Assembly (NCBI GenBank): GCA_019911965.1
Contig: JAIOJF010000017.1
Location: 1-64,000, forward strand
From: Paracoccaceae bacterium
Lineage (GTDB): Bacteria > Pseudomonadota > Alphaproteobacteria > Rhodobacterales > Rhodobacteraceae
Reading direction: 5' to 3'
DNA length: 64,000 bases
The notes beneath the pieces are model-generated. The model was not told the DNA's origin. It did no database searches and saw nothing but the letters and a program-made list of their open reading frames with translations. The position numbers were made by a program, and so were the translations under genes. This document shows, one piece after another, positions 18,509 to 27,745 of the stretch (the first letter of the stretch is position 1; every line of letters starts with the position of its first letter).

Positions 18509-18976
18509 ATGCGCTGCCCGTTTTGCGGAAATATCGACACCCAGGTGAAGGATTCCCGGCCCGCCGAGGATCACATCGCGATCCGCCGTCGCCGCGCCTG
18601 CCCGGCCTGCGGAGGGCGGTTCACCACCTATGAAAGGGTGCAATTGCGCGATCTGGTGGTGATCAAGAAGAACGGCAAGCGCGAGGAGTTTGACCGCGAC
18701 AAGCTGGAACGCTCGATCCGCATTGCCATGCAGAAACGCCCGGTGGACCCCGAGAGGATCGACCAGATGATCTCGGGCATCGTGCGGCGGCTGGAATCGC
18801 TGGGGGAAACGGATGTGCATTCCGACAAGATCGGTGCCATCGTGATGGAAACCCTGGCCCGGATCGATACCGTCGCCTATGTGCGGTTTGCCAGCGTTTA
18901 CAAGAACTTCCAGGCCGCCGACGATTTCGAGGATTTCGTCCACGAGTTACGCCCGCAGGCTGGCGACGAAGACTGA
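18509..18976 (+). CDS. nrdR: Transcriptional repressor NrdR
   Basis: The 155-residue protein has the NrdR architecture: a zinc ribbon with C3, C6, C31 and C34, then an ATP-cone domain (about residues 48-138, with [16 protein letters not shown]). NrdR senses ATP/dATP and represses ribonucleotide reductase genes through NrdR boxes. Conservation is high throughout. It lies 1 bp upstream of ribD (TGACATG), the usual alphaproteobacterial pairing. A possible promoter with TTGAAG at 18450-18455 lies upstream, but no NrdR box was seen there. Confidence 0.97.
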   Translation: MRCPFCGNIDTQVKDSRPAEDHIAIRRRRACPACGGRFTTYERVQLRDLVVIKKNGKREEFDRDKLERSIRIAMQKRPVDPERIDQMISGIVRRLESLGETDVHSDKIGAIVMETLARIDTVAYVRFASVYKNFQAADDFEDFVHELRPQAGDED

Positions 18977-18977
18977 C

Positions 18978-20093
18978 ATGGGCATTGGCGAAGGCGACCG
19001 CCGCTGGATGGCGCTGGCGCTTTCACTGGGGCGGCGCGGCCTTGGGCAGACCTGGCCCAACCCCGCCGTTGGCTGCGTAATCGTTACCGGTGACACCGTT
19101 CTGGGGCGCGGCTGGACCGCCCCGGGCGGACGCCCCCATGCCGAGACCCGGGCGCTGGCCCAGGCAGGCGAAGCAGCGCGCGGCGCAACCGCCTATGTCA
19201 GCCTTGAGCCTTGCGCCCATCACGGCCAGACCCCGCCCTGTTCCGATGCGCTGATTGCCGCTGGTGTGGCGCGGGTGGTTACTGCGCTTCAGGACCCGGA
19301 CCCCCGCACCGCAGGCAAGGGCCATGCGGCACTCCGGGCTGCGGGGATTGCGGTAGAGGTCGGCTGTCTGGGCGAGCAGGCGGAGCGCGATCATGCCGGG
19401 TTTCTGCGACGCACCCGCGAGGGCCGCCCGCTGATATCCCTGAAACTCGCCTCCAGCATTGATGGCCGCATCGCCACCGCCAGCGGTGAAAGCCGCTGGA
19501 TCACCGGACCGGCGGCACGCAGGCAGGTACATGCGATGCGCGCGGCACAGGATGCGGTACTGGTCGGCTCGGGCACCGCGCTGGCGGACGATCCGATGCT
19601 GGATATCCGCGATCTCGGCATCAGCCGCCAGCCGGTGCGCATTGTCTGCGATACGAGATTGCGAACGCCGCTGGAAAGCCGGCTGAGACGAAGCGCCCGC
19701 GATATTCCCGTCTGGCTGTGCCACGGCCCGAACGCCCCTGAGGATCGTCGCGCGGCATGGCAAAAGGCCGGGGCGGTGTTGCTGGAATGCCGGACAACCG
19801 GCGGCCATCTCGATCTTGGCGACATGGCGCAAAGGCTGGGCGAACGCGGCCTGACGCGGGTTTTCTGCGAAGGCGGCGGCGGCCTCGCGGCGGGCCTTTT
19901 GGCGGCGGGGCTGGTGGACCGGCTGGCGGGCTTCACCGCCGGGCTGGCGCTTGGCGGCACCGGCTTTCCGTCCATCGGGCCGCTGGGCCAGGCCGCGCTG
20001 GCGGATTACCCGCGATTCCGGCTGACGGGCACGCAGGTTATAGGCCCGGATGTCCTGCATCTGTGGGACCGCGTATCGCCCGACGCCACCTGA
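18978..20093 (+). CDS. ribD: Bifunctional riboflavin biosynthesis protein RibD
   Basis: The 371-residue protein has an N-terminal deaminase (zinc ligands H54, C79 and C88, catalytic E56 in HAETRAL and PCAHHGQTPPC) and a C-terminal reductase (from about residue 145; LKLASSIDGRIA, SRWITG, FCEGGGGLAAGL). It performs the second and third steps from GTP towards riboflavin. The start at 18978 directly follows nrdR. It converges with nusB, with 9 bp between stops, so ribD and the ribE-ribBX-ribH-nusB block are on opposite strands. Confidence 0.95.
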   Translation: MGIGEGDRRWMALALSLGRRGLGQTWPNPAVGCVIVTGDTVLGRGWTAPGGRPHAETRALAQAGEAARGATAYVSLEPCAHHGQTPPCSDALIAAGVARVVTALQDPDPRTAGKGHAALRAAGIAVEVGCLGEQAERDHAGFLRRTREGRPLISLKLASSIDGRIATASGESRWITGPAARRQVHAMRAAQDAVLVGSGTALADDPMLDIRDLGISRQPVRIVCDTRLRTPLESRLRRSARDIPVWLCHGPNAPEDRRAAWQKAGAVLLECRTTGGHLDLGDMAQRLGERGLTRVFCEGGGGLAAGLLAAGLVDRLAGFTAGLALGGTGFPSIGPLGQAALADYPRFRLTGTQVIGPDVLHLWDRVSPDAT

Positions 20094-20102
20094 GCCACGG
20101 CG

Positions 20103-20588
20103 TCAGCCCGCAGGCACGCCGCCGAACGCACCCGGATTAACCTCGCGCGCGATGTGATCCAGCACGGCATTGACAAAACGCGCTTCCTTGCCGTCCGGGA
20201 AAAACGCGCGGGCGACATCGACATATTCGCTGATCACCACTTTCGGCGCGGTCGCCTCGATCAGCAATTCCGCCCCGGCGGCGCGAAACAGCGCCCTCAG
20301 GGTCGGGTCGATCCGGTCGATCGGCCATTTCGCCACCAATGCGCGGTCGGTCAACTGGTCGATACGCGCCTGCGCTTCAATCGCCTTGTCCAGGATGGCG
20401 CGGAACAGATCGACATTGCCTTCGGCCCATTCGGTTCCATCCTCGATGGCCCCAAATCGGTGGCCCTCGAACTGGCGGCGCACCTCGTCCAGATCCTCGT
20501 CCGCCGCTTCCATCTGGAACAGGGCCTGCACCGCGTAAAGCCGCGAGGCGGATTTCATCTTCATGCGCTGTTCGCGATCCGGGCGCAT
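20103..20588 (-). CDS. nusB: Transcription antitermination factor NusB
   Basis: The 161-residue protein matches NusB along its helical fold: SASRLYAVQALFQMEA at the N-terminus, the IDRIDPTLRALFRAAGAELL segment, and EYVDVARAFFPDGKEARFVNAVLD near the C-terminus. NusB binds boxA RNA with NusE (S10) for rRNA antitermination. ATG overlaps the ribH stop (TGATG), so it is last in the ribE-ribBX-ribH-nusB operon, a common linkage. Confidence 0.96.
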   Translation of the reverse strand: MRPDREQRMKMKSASRLYAVQALFQMEAADEDLDEVRRQFEGHRFGAIEDGTEWAEGNVDLFRAILDKAIEAQARIDQLTDRALVAKWPIDRIDPTLRALFRAAGAELLIEATAPKVVISEYVDVARAFFPDGKEARFVNAVLDHIAREVNPGAFGGVPAG

Positions 20589-21121
20589 CAGGATTTGTCC
20601 GCCACGATGATATTGGCCGAAGGCGGCTTGAAGCCGATGCCGCGAGTGGCGCGGCTGAACCGGCGCTGCAGCGCGATCAGATGCAGGGCCGCCGCCGCCG
20701 CGCCGCCGCCCTTGTTCTGGCCCTTTGCATCCGCGCGGACCACCGCCTGCTGGCGGTTCTCCACTGTCAGGATGCCGTTGCCGATACAGATGCCATCCAG
20801 CCCCATCAGTTGCAGCGCCCGCGATGAATCGTTGCAGACTGTATCGTAATGCGTGGTCTCGCCCCGGATGACACAGCCCAGCGCCACGAAGCCGTCGAAA
20901 TGGCCTCCGGTTGCGGCCAGCCGGATCGCGGTCGGCACTTCCAGCGCGCCGGGCACTTCGGCAACCTCGAAGCTGCCGCCCGCCGCTTCGATCATGGCGC
21001 AGGCACCGGCCAGCAACTGATCGGCTATGTCCTTGTAATAGGGGGCGACGACAATCAGCAGCTTCGGAGCCTTGTCGAAGGCGGGCAATGCCAGGATGTG
21101 GTGCGGTTCGGCTTCGGCCAT
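20588..21121 (-). CDS. ribH: 6,7-dimethyl-8-ribityllumazine synthase
   Basis: The 177-residue lumazine synthase shows VPGALEVPTAIRLAA, GCVIRGETTHYDTVCNDSSR and IGNGILTVENRQQA, all of which shape the substrate pocket (catalytic His in GETTHYD). It condenses the ribitylaminouracil with dihydroxybutanone phosphate. It starts 4 bp after the ribBX stop and overlaps nusB. The C-terminal tail after the core is longer than in E. coli and includes an alanine-rich helix and basic stretch, as often seen in alphaproteobacteria. Confidence 0.96.
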   Translation of the reverse strand: MAEAEPHHILALPAFDKAPKLLIVVAPYYKDIADQLLAGACAMIEAAGGSFEVAEVPGALEVPTAIRLAATGGHFDGFVALGCVIRGETTHYDTVCNDSSRALQLMGLDGICIGNGILTVENRQQAVVRADAKGQNKGGGAAAAALHLIALQRRFSRATRGIGFKPPSANIIVADKS

Positions 21122-21125
21122 CGGC

Positions 21126-22244
21126 TCAGGCTCCGGTAATCTTGCGGGTGCCGGTGATCTTCAGGTCGTAAGCATCCAGCCCGATCACCTTCGGCAGGGG
21201 ATTATCGGTCAAAAGGACGATCTCGCGCAGATTGAGCGACGACAGGATCTGCGCCCCCAGCCCGGTATGACGCAGGGTCTGCGGCGACACTTCACCGGCA
21301 AAGGCCAGCTTCTTGCCGGGTTCGCGGAACAGCACGACCACGCCGCGCCCTTCATCGGCGATGATCTGCATCGCGCGCGGCAATTCATCGGCGGGCGACG
21401 GGCCAAGGCCCAGCACGTCCTCCAGCACGTTCAGCGCATGCGTGCGCACCAGCACCGGTTCCGGCGTGGTGATATTGCCCTTGATCAGCACCACATGTTC
21501 GGTGCCGTCGGTCTGGTCGGTGAACAGGCGCAGATCCCAGGTGCCGCCAAAGGCCGAGGTAACCTGCCGCGCATCGGTCTCGCGCACCAGATTGTCGTGG
21601 CGATGGCGATAGGCGATCAGGTCGGAAATCGTGCCGATCTTCAGCCCGTGCTTCTGGGCAAAGCCGATCAGGTCGGGAAGCCGGGCCATCGTGCCATCGT
21701 CGTTCATGATCTCGCAGATCACGCCCGCCGGGTTCATCCCCGCCAGCCGCGAGATATCCACCGCCGCCTCGGTATGGCCGGCCCGGATCAGCACACCGCC
21801 ATCGCGGGCGCGCAACGGAAAGACATGCCCCGGCGTGGCGATATCGGCGGCCCCGGAATTGGCATCTATCGCCACCGCCACGGTGCGGGCGCGGTCATGC
21901 GCGGAAATGCCGGTGGTCACGCCTTCGCGGGCCTCGATGGAAATGGTGAAGGCGGTTTCATGGCGCGAGGAATTGTACGACGCCATCAGCGGCAGTTTCA
22001 GCGCGTCGATCCTGGCCGAGGTCAGCGCCAGGCAGATCAGGCCACGGCCATGCATCGCCATGAAGTTGATCGCATCCGGTGTCGCCATCTGCGCCGGGAT
22101 CACCAGATCGCCCTCGTTCTCGCGGTCCTCGTGATCCACCAGGACGAACATCCGGCCATTGCGGGCATCCTCGATGATATCCTCGATCGGCGAGATCACG
22201 TCGCGGTATTCGGTTTCAGACTTGCTTTTCGGTGGAAGGTTCAT
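21126..22244 (-). CDS. ribB: DHBP synthase with degenerate GTP cyclohydrolase II-like domain (RibBX type)
   Basis: This 372-residue protein is laid out like RibBA. The N-terminal DHBP synthase domain (about residues 17-212) is intact, with the catalytic acidic loop VDHEDRENEGDL, YNSSRHETAF and RAGHTEAAVD. The C-terminal GTP cyclohydrolase II-like domain (213-372) has no cysteine at all, so the three zinc ligands needed for GTP ring opening are missing. It should therefore make only dihydroxybutanone phosphate. This matches the RibBX architecture described in rhizobia. A separate ribA must exist elsewhere. Second in the ribE-ribBX-ribH-nusB order. Confidence 0.93.
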   Translation of the reverse strand: MNLPPKSKSETEYRDVISPIEDIIEDARNGRMFVLVDHEDRENEGDLVIPAQMATPDAINFMAMHGRGLICLALTSARIDALKLPLMASYNSSRHETAFTISIEAREGVTTGISAHDRARTVAVAIDANSGAADIATPGHVFPLRARDGGVLIRAGHTEAAVDISRLAGMNPAGVICEIMNDDGTMARLPDLIGFAQKHGLKIGTISDLIAYRHRHDNLVRETDARQVTSAFGGTWDLRLFTDQTDGTEHVVLIKGNITTPEPVLVRTHALNVLEDVLGLGPSPADELPRAMQIIADEGRGVVVLFREPGKKLAFAGEVSPQTLRHTGLGAQILSSLNLREIVLLTDNPLPKVIGLDAYDLKITGTRKITGA

Positions 22245-22307
22245 GCTGACCCGTTTCCTGAAGGTAAGGTGCTGGCAGAAGGTTTCTGCGAAGATTGGGC
22301 CACAGCC

Positions 22308-22910
22308 TCAGGCCCAGTCCTGAAGGCGCGCGACGTAACGCGCCAGGGTGTCGATTTCCAGGTTGACCATGTCGCCAACGCCGATATCGCCCCAGGTCGT
22401 CACTGCCTTGGTATGGCCGATCACGTTGATGCCGAAATCGCGGCCATCGACATCATTGACCGTGAGCGACGTGCCGTTCAGCGCAACCGAGCCTTTCGGC
22501 GCGATGAACCGCGCCAGCGCTTCGGGTGCGCGAAAGGTCAGGCGGGTCGAATCCCCTTCGGGCAGGGCCGCGATCACCTCGGCCACGCCATCGACATGGC
22601 CCGACACGATATGGCCGCCCAACTCGTCCCCGACCTTCAGCGCGCGTTCCAGGTTGATCCGCCGCCCCGGCACCCAGCCGTTATGGCCGATATTGGTCTT
22701 CGACACGGATTCCGCCGAAATCTGCACGTCAAACCAGTTCTGCGGGATGGAACCGGTGGCTATCACCGTCAGGCACACGCCGTCGCAGGCAATCGACGCG
22801 CCGAGATCAATGCCGTTCACATCGTATTTTGTGCCGATCCGCGCCCGCAGATCGCCCGCCTGTTCGGTCTCCAGCAAGGTGCCGATATCGGTGATGATCC
22901 CTGTAAACAT
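22308..22910 (-). CDS. ribE: Riboflavin synthase alpha subunit
   Basis: The 200-residue protein begins MFTGIITDIGTL, the classic riboflavin synthase N-terminus, and has two lumazine-binding repeats (about 1-95 and 96-195; SIACDGVCLTVIA and GSVALNGTSLTVND). It dismutates two ribityllumazines to riboflavin. Start 22910 has GAGGG upstream; longer in-frame starts add unrelated residues. It is the first gene of the minus-strand rib block, divergent from the capsule genes with 274 bp between. I looked for an FMN riboswitch in that gap and could not recognise one. Confidence 0.95.
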   Translation of the reverse strand: MFTGIITDIGTLLETEQAGDLRARIGTKYDVNGIDLGASIACDGVCLTVIATGSIPQNWFDVQISAESVSKTNIGHNGWVPGRRINLERALKVGDELGGHIVSGHVDGVAEVIAALPEGDSTRLTFRAPEALARFIAPKGSVALNGTSLTVNDVDGRDFGINVIGHTKAVTTWGDIGVGDMVNLEIDTLARYVARLQDWA

Positions 22911-23184
22911 GGCCCTCAGCCCCGTCATGTCATGAACACAATTCCCTAGTACGGCTGGCACCGCAGGGCAAGTGCGGTTTTGGGCGACATCGCGGCACAT
23001 CCGGCGCATTGGTCGCGGCAGAAACGCTTTGAGTTTCCCGCCCCGTTAAGGCATATTCAACGCGATCACTCTCTTGTGAGCGCATCCACGAAAAACAACC
23101 GGGCAAACGGCGGCTACGTGACAGCGAAACAGGCCAAGCAAAATCGCCACCTGACGATGGCATCCGACCGCAGGCGGGCATACG

Positions 23185-24477
23185 ATGGGTAAGGCATCGG
23201 GGGCCGGGCGGGTATTCCTGTTTCTGCAAGGTCCGCACGGGCCGTTCTTCTACCAATTGTCGCGGGTTCTGTGCGCTGCCGGGGCACGCGTTCTGAAGAT
23301 CGGCTTCAACCAGGGCGACCGTGCCTTCTGGCGCGACGGCGAAACCTATCAGCCCTTCACCGGCAGGCAGGAAGACTGGCCAGCCACCTTCACCGACATC
23401 CTTGCCCGCACCGGCGCGACCGATATCGTGCTTTATGGCGATACCCGCTTTGTCCATGCCGAGGCGGTCAAGGCGGCGCGCAAGGCCGGCATCGAGGTGC
23501 ATTGCTTCGAGGAAGGCTATATCCGCCCATATTGGGTGACCTACGAGCGTGGCGGCGTGAACGGCTATTCGCGGCTGGTGGAGATGTCGATTGCCGAGAT
23601 GCGCGCCGAACTGGTGGACCGCGACATCGAATTGCCCGACGCGCCCGCGCGCTGGGGCGATATGCGCCAGCACGCGTTTTACGGTGCCTTGTATCATGGC
23701 CATATCCTGTTCAGGAACCGGGCCTATCCCAACTACCAGACCCACCGCGACATCTCGGTCCTGCAAGAGTTCCGCTTGCATTTCAGGCGCTTGCTGGCGA
23801 TCCCGCTGCATGCAATGCAGCGCCGGGCGGCGCAGTTGCGCATCCGGCGCGACGGCTATGTCTATCACCTGGCACTTTTGCAATTGTCGCATGATTCCTC
23901 GATCCAGCATCATTCGCCGATCCGCTCGATGCCGGAATTCATCCGCATGGTCATCGCCGGTTTTGCCGAAGGCGCGCCGATCCATCATCATCTGGTGATC
24001 AAGGCGCATCCGCTGGAAGACGGGCGATTCCCGCTCCGGCGCATCGTGGCTGACGTGGCACGCGAACACGGGATCGAGGCAAGGGTGCATTTCGTGCGCG
24101 GCGGTAAGCTGGCGGGGCTGATGAATTTCGCCCGCACCGTCACCACCGTCAATTCCACTGCAGGGCAGCAGGCGCTGTGGCGCGGCCTGCCGCTGAAGGC
24201 GATCGGCAATTCGGTCTATCGCAAGCCCGAATTCGTGTCGGAACAGCCGCTGGACGAGTTTTTCGCCGAACCCTGGCGGCCCGATGCCCGCGCTTACCGC
24301 GATTACCGGCACTATTTGCTGGAAACCTCGCAGGTGATGGGCGGGTTCTATTCCACCAGAAGCCGCCGCCGGCTGATCCGCGGCGTGGTTGACCGGCTGC
24401 TGGCCGAACAAGACCCCTACGATTCGCTGAAGCGCGAAAACGCGACCCCGCGGCAACAGTTGCGCGTGGTGAAATAG
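23185..24477 (+). CDS. KpsS-like capsule Kdo-transferase
   Basis: The 430-residue protein belongs to the KpsS/LipB capsule family. The N-terminus FLFLQGPHGPFFYQLSRVL, the FEEGYIRPYWVTYERGG segment and the C-terminal NSTAGQQALWRGLPLKAIG are typical. KpsS adds the first beta-Kdo to phosphatidylglycerol, starting the linker of group 2 capsules at the cytoplasmic face. The capsule export lipoprotein and KpsC-like genes follow on the same strand. No kpsMTE transporter genes are in the window. Confidence 0.85.
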   Translation: MGKASGAGRVFLFLQGPHGPFFYQLSRVLCAAGARVLKIGFNQGDRAFWRDGETYQPFTGRQEDWPATFTDILARTGATDIVLYGDTRFVHAEAVKAARKAGIEVHCFEEGYIRPYWVTYERGGVNGYSRLVEMSIAEMRAELVDRDIELPDAPARWGDMRQHAFYGALYHGHILFRNRAYPNYQTHRDISVLQEFRLHFRRLLAIPLHAMQRRAAQLRIRRDGYVYHLALLQLSHDSSIQHHSPIRSMPEFIRMVIAGFAEGAPIHHHLVIKAHPLEDGRFPLRRIVADVAREHGIEARVHFVRGGKLAGLMNFARTVTTVNSTAGQQALWRGLPLKAIGNSVYRKPEFVSEQPLDEFFAEPWRPDARAYRDYRHYLLETSQVMGGFYSTRSRRRLIRGVVDRLLAEQDPYDSLKRENATPRQQLRVVK

Positions 24478-24569
24478 GAAACAATCCACCTTTTCCTTGG
24501 CAATTTTGCCTTTTCCTGTGTAGACTTGCGGGAAAAACGAGGCAGCGTTGGCAATAAGGGGCAAATCCC

Positions 24570-25703
24570 GTGTCGATTAACATGACCAAGGGGGTCCGGC
24601 TCGGGCTCTTCTTTGTGCTGGCGTTGGCCGTCGCATCCTGCGGCCTGCCGCGCCCCGGCCCGAACAAGCGGGAAATCTTTGCCGGTTCGGTGCAGCGCCA
24701 GGGCGATGCCTTTATCGTCACCGTGAATGACCGGGTGATCCAGTATACCTCGGTCGCGCCGGTGATCGATTTCGACGACAGCTTCAAACGCGCCGGCAAG
24801 GTCGGCTCGGACATCATCCGTCCAGGCGATGTGCTGGGCCTGCAGATCTGGGAAAACACCTCGGACACGCTGCTGGGCGGACCGGCCACCACCAATACCG
24901 CCATCTCGGAAATCCAGGTCGATGCCACCGGCAGCATTTTCGTGCCCTATGCCGGGCGGCTGAAGGCCGCCGGCAACACCCCCGATCAGTTGCGCGAGAT
25001 CATCACCCGCAAACTCGACGCCCAGACCCCCGATCCGCAGGTCGTGGTGCGCAGGCTGGCCGGTGACGGCTCGTCCGTCACCATCATGGGCGGCGTCGGC
25101 AGCCAGGGCGTCTACCCGATCGAAGGGGCCACCCGCACCCTGTCGGCGATGCTGGCCAAGGCCGGCGGCATCACCATTGAACCGGAAGTGGCGCAGATCA
25201 AGGTGACGCGCGGCGACCAGACCGGCAAGGTCTGGCTGGCGGACCTCTACCGCAATCCGCGCTCGGATATCGCGCTGCGCCCCGGTGACAGGATTTTCGT
25301 GGAAGAAGATACCCGGTCCTTCACTGCCCTTGGCGCGACCGGCGCACAGACCCGCGTGCCGTTCGCCAGCCAGAAGCTGAGCGCGATCGAAGCCATCGCC
25401 CAGGTCGGCGGGCTGAACTCGGCCTCGGCCGATCCGACCGGCGTGTTCATCTTCCGCGAGGAACCCGATGCCGTGGCCAACGCCCTGCTCGGCCGCAGCG
25501 ATCTGGTCGGCCCGCAGCGTTTCGCCTATGTGCTGGACCTGACGGAACCGAACGGCATGTTCCTGGGGCGCGATTTCCTGATCCGCGACGGCGATACGGT
25601 CTATGTGACCGAAGCACCCTTCGTGCAATGGAACAAGACCCTGAGCGTGCTGAACAGCGGCCTGTCCACCGGCGCGACCGTCACCACCCTGTCAGGCGGC
25701 TGA
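24570..25703 (+). CDS. Polysaccharide export outer-membrane lipoprotein (KpsD/BexD/Wza-like)
   Basis: The 377-residue protein has a lipoprotein signal with cysteine 24 in LALAVASCGLP, then a poly-export domain (IIRPGDVLGLQIWE, DATGSIFVPYAGRLKAAG) and SLBB-type repeats (VTIMGGVGSQGVYPIEGATR, then a second around PFASQKLSAIEAIAQVGG). It would form the outer-membrane channel for capsule export. The GTG start at 24570 has AAGGGG eight bases upstream; an ATG four codons later lacks a site. Stop and the next ATG are separated by three bases, so it is co-transcribed with kpsC. Confidence 0.88.
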   Translation: MSINMTKGVRLGLFFVLALAVASCGLPRPGPNKREIFAGSVQRQGDAFIVTVNDRVIQYTSVAPVIDFDDSFKRAGKVGSDIIRPGDVLGLQIWENTSDTLLGGPATTNTAISEIQVDATGSIFVPYAGRLKAAGNTPDQLREIITRKLDAQTPDPQVVVRRLAGDGSSVTIMGGVGSQGVYPIEGATRTLSAMLAKAGGITIEPEVAQIKVTRGDQTGKVWLADLYRNPRSDIALRPGDRIFVEEDTRSFTALGATGAQTRVPFASQKLSAIEAIAQVGGLNSASADPTGVFIFREEPDAVANALLGRSDLVGPQRFAYVLDLTEPNGMFLGRDFLIRDGDTVYVTEAPFVQWNKTLSVLNSGLSTGATVTTLSGG

Positions 25704-25706
25704 GCC

Positions 25707-27737
25707 ATGCCGCCGGGCGACGGGCGGCAAACGGGCAGCCTTTACGCCTATACCGGCGGGTTGTTGCGGCGTGGCCGGGTGCGCCGGATACTGGAACTGT
25801 CGGGCTATCGCATCACCACCGGCTGGCCGCCGCACGGCGACAGCGCGGTCGCGGTCTGGGGGCGGACAAGGCCAGCGCAACGTGGGCTTTGGATTGCCAC
25901 GCGCCGTCAGGCGAATGTGGTCACGGTTGAAGATGCCTTCCTGCGTTCGGTCCTGACCGGGCGATCCGGCCAGATGCCCGAGGGGCTGGTGGTGGATCAT
26001 ACCGGCATCTATTTCGACTGCTCAGGCCCGAGTGATCTGGAAAACATCCTGAACCACGCCGATCTTGGCCGCGCGGACCTGAAAGCCCGCGCCAAGGCCG
26101 GGATCGAGCGCCTTCGCCGCGCCGAATTGTCCAAGTACAACGCCTTCGATCCCGCGCTGGACGTGCCGGAACGCGATTACGTGCTGGTGATCGACCAGAC
26201 CGCAGGCGATGCCTCGATCCGGCTGGGCGGGGCCGATGCCGCCACCTTCGCCACCATGCTGTCCGCCGCGCGCAGCGAAAATCCCGACGCCCTGATCCTG
26301 ATCAAGACCCACCCTGAGGTTTCAGGCCGCTACCGCCGCGGCCATTTCAGCGGCGCCGATCTGGACGGGCGGACCCGCTTCATCCACGCGCCGGTCTCGC
26401 CCTGGCGGCTGCTGGCGGGGGCGCGGCGGGTCTATACCGTCACCTCGCTGATGGGGTTCGAGGCGATCCTGGCCGGCCACAAGCCACGCGTCTTCGGCAG
26501 GCCGTTCTATGGCGGCTGGGGCCTCAGCGACGACAACCACCGCCTTGCACGCCGCGAGCGTGCGCTTGACCGCGAGGCGCTGTTTGCCGGGGCGATGCTG
26601 TTATACCCGACATGGTACGATTCCTGCCGCGATGCGCTGTGCGATTTCGAGACCACCGCCGATAACCTTGAGGCGCAGTCCCGCGCCTGGCGCGAGGATT
26701 GCCACGGCTATGCCGCCCTTGGCATCCGGCTGTGGAAGCGCCGGCATTTCCGCCGCTTCTTCGCCGCTTCCGGCAAGCGGCTGACATTCGAGCCGGATGC
26801 CCCGCATGCGCTGAAAAGCCGCCGACGCGGGCTGATCTGGGCCGGGCGCGAGACCGACGCGATCCGCACCAGATTTGCCGATGCCGGGGTGAAACTATTT
26901 CGGGTGGAGGATGGTTTCCTGCGCTCGCGTGGTCTCGGGGCCGACCTGATCCCGCCCCTGTCGCTGGTGCTGGACGATCTGGGCATCTATTTCGATCCCG
27001 GTCGAGAAAGCCGCCTGGAACGCATCCTGAATGCAGGCGATCCGGGGCCTGCTGCCCTTGCCCGCGCGGCAAGATTGCGGGCGCGGCTGGTGGCGAGTGG
27101 CCTCAGCAAGTACAATACCGGCGGCGCGGTTGACGCGGCCGACTGGCCTGCGGAGCAGCTGAAAATCCTGGTGCCCGGGCAGGTGGAGGACGACGCCTCG
27201 ATCCAGAAAGGTGCCGCTTCGGTGCGCACCAACGCCGCTTTGGTGGCGCGGGTGCGGGCCGACAACCCGGAGGCCTTCGTGATCTACAAACCGCATCCCG
27301 ATGCCGAGGCCGGTCTGCGCGATGGCGGCGCGATGCCGGTTGACGCGGATCTGGTGCTGACCGGCGGCGATGCCGCATCGGCTATCGTGGCGGCGGACGA
27401 GGTCTGGACGATGACCTCGCTGACCGGTTTCGAGGCCCTGCTGCGCGGCAAGCCGGTCACCTGCCTTGGTGTGCCGTTCTATGCCGGATGGGGCCTGACC
27501 CGCGATCTGGCTGAAATGCCCGAACGGCGCATGGCCCGTCCCGATCTTGATACGCTGGTGCATGCGGTGCTGATCGCCTATCCGCGCTATTTCGATCCGG
27601 TCTCGGGGCAGGCCTGCCCGGTCGAGGTGGTGGTGGATCGCCTGGCGGACGGCACCGGCAGCATCCGCCCCGGCAACCGGGCGCTGGCGCGGGTTCAGGG
27701 GGCATTTGCCAGTTTCGCCTGGACCTGGCGGCGCTGA
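25707..27737 (+). CDS. KpsC-like dual Kdo transferase
   Basis: The 676-residue protein is two tandem modules (about 10-330 and 345-660) with the same landmarks twice: SKYNAFDPAL and SKYNTGGAVD, TSLMGFEAILAG and TSLTGFEALLRG, GRPFYGGWGLSDD and GVPFYAGWGLTRD, and a HTGIYFD/DLGIYFD block. This is the layout of KpsC, whose two modules (GT99 and GT107) alternately add beta-Kdo to build the poly-Kdo linker of group 2 capsules. It converges with the LysE-type gene after 8 bp. Function is inferred from the family. Confidence 0.88.
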   Translation: MPPGDGRQTGSLYAYTGGLLRRGRVRRILELSGYRITTGWPPHGDSAVAVWGRTRPAQRGLWIATRRQANVVTVEDAFLRSVLTGRSGQMPEGLVVDHTGIYFDCSGPSDLENILNHADLGRADLKARAKAGIERLRRAELSKYNAFDPALDVPERDYVLVIDQTAGDASIRLGGADAATFATMLSAARSENPDALILIKTHPEVSGRYRRGHFSGADLDGRTRFIHAPVSPWRLLAGARRVYTVTSLMGFEAILAGHKPRVFGRPFYGGWGLSDDNHRLARRERALDREALFAGAMLLYPTWYDSCRDALCDFETTADNLEAQSRAWREDCHGYAALGIRLWKRRHFRRFFAASGKRLTFEPDAPHALKSRRRGLIWAGRETDAIRTRFADAGVKLFRVEDGFLRSRGLGADLIPPLSLVLDDLGIYFDPGRESRLERILNAGDPGPAALARAARLRARLVASGLSKYNTGGAVDAADWPAEQLKILVPGQVEDDASIQKGAASVRTNAALVARVRADNPEAFVIYKPHPDAEAGLRDGGAMPVDADLVLTGGDAASAIVAADEVWTMTSLTGFEALLRGKPVTCLGVPFYAGWGLTRDLAEMPERRMARPDLDTLVHAVLIAYPRYFDPVSGQACPVEVVVDRLADGTGSIRPGNRALARVQGAFASFAWTWRR

Positions 27738-27745
27738 AACCTGAC

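Noticed and set aside
21072-22949. 625-codon plus-strand open frame
   Set aside because: It runs antisense to ribBX and ribE; composition is His/Arg-rich as expected of a shadow frame.
22911-23184. Possible FMN riboswitch upstream of ribE
   Set aside because: I could not find the conserved RFN core blocks in this gap on either strand.
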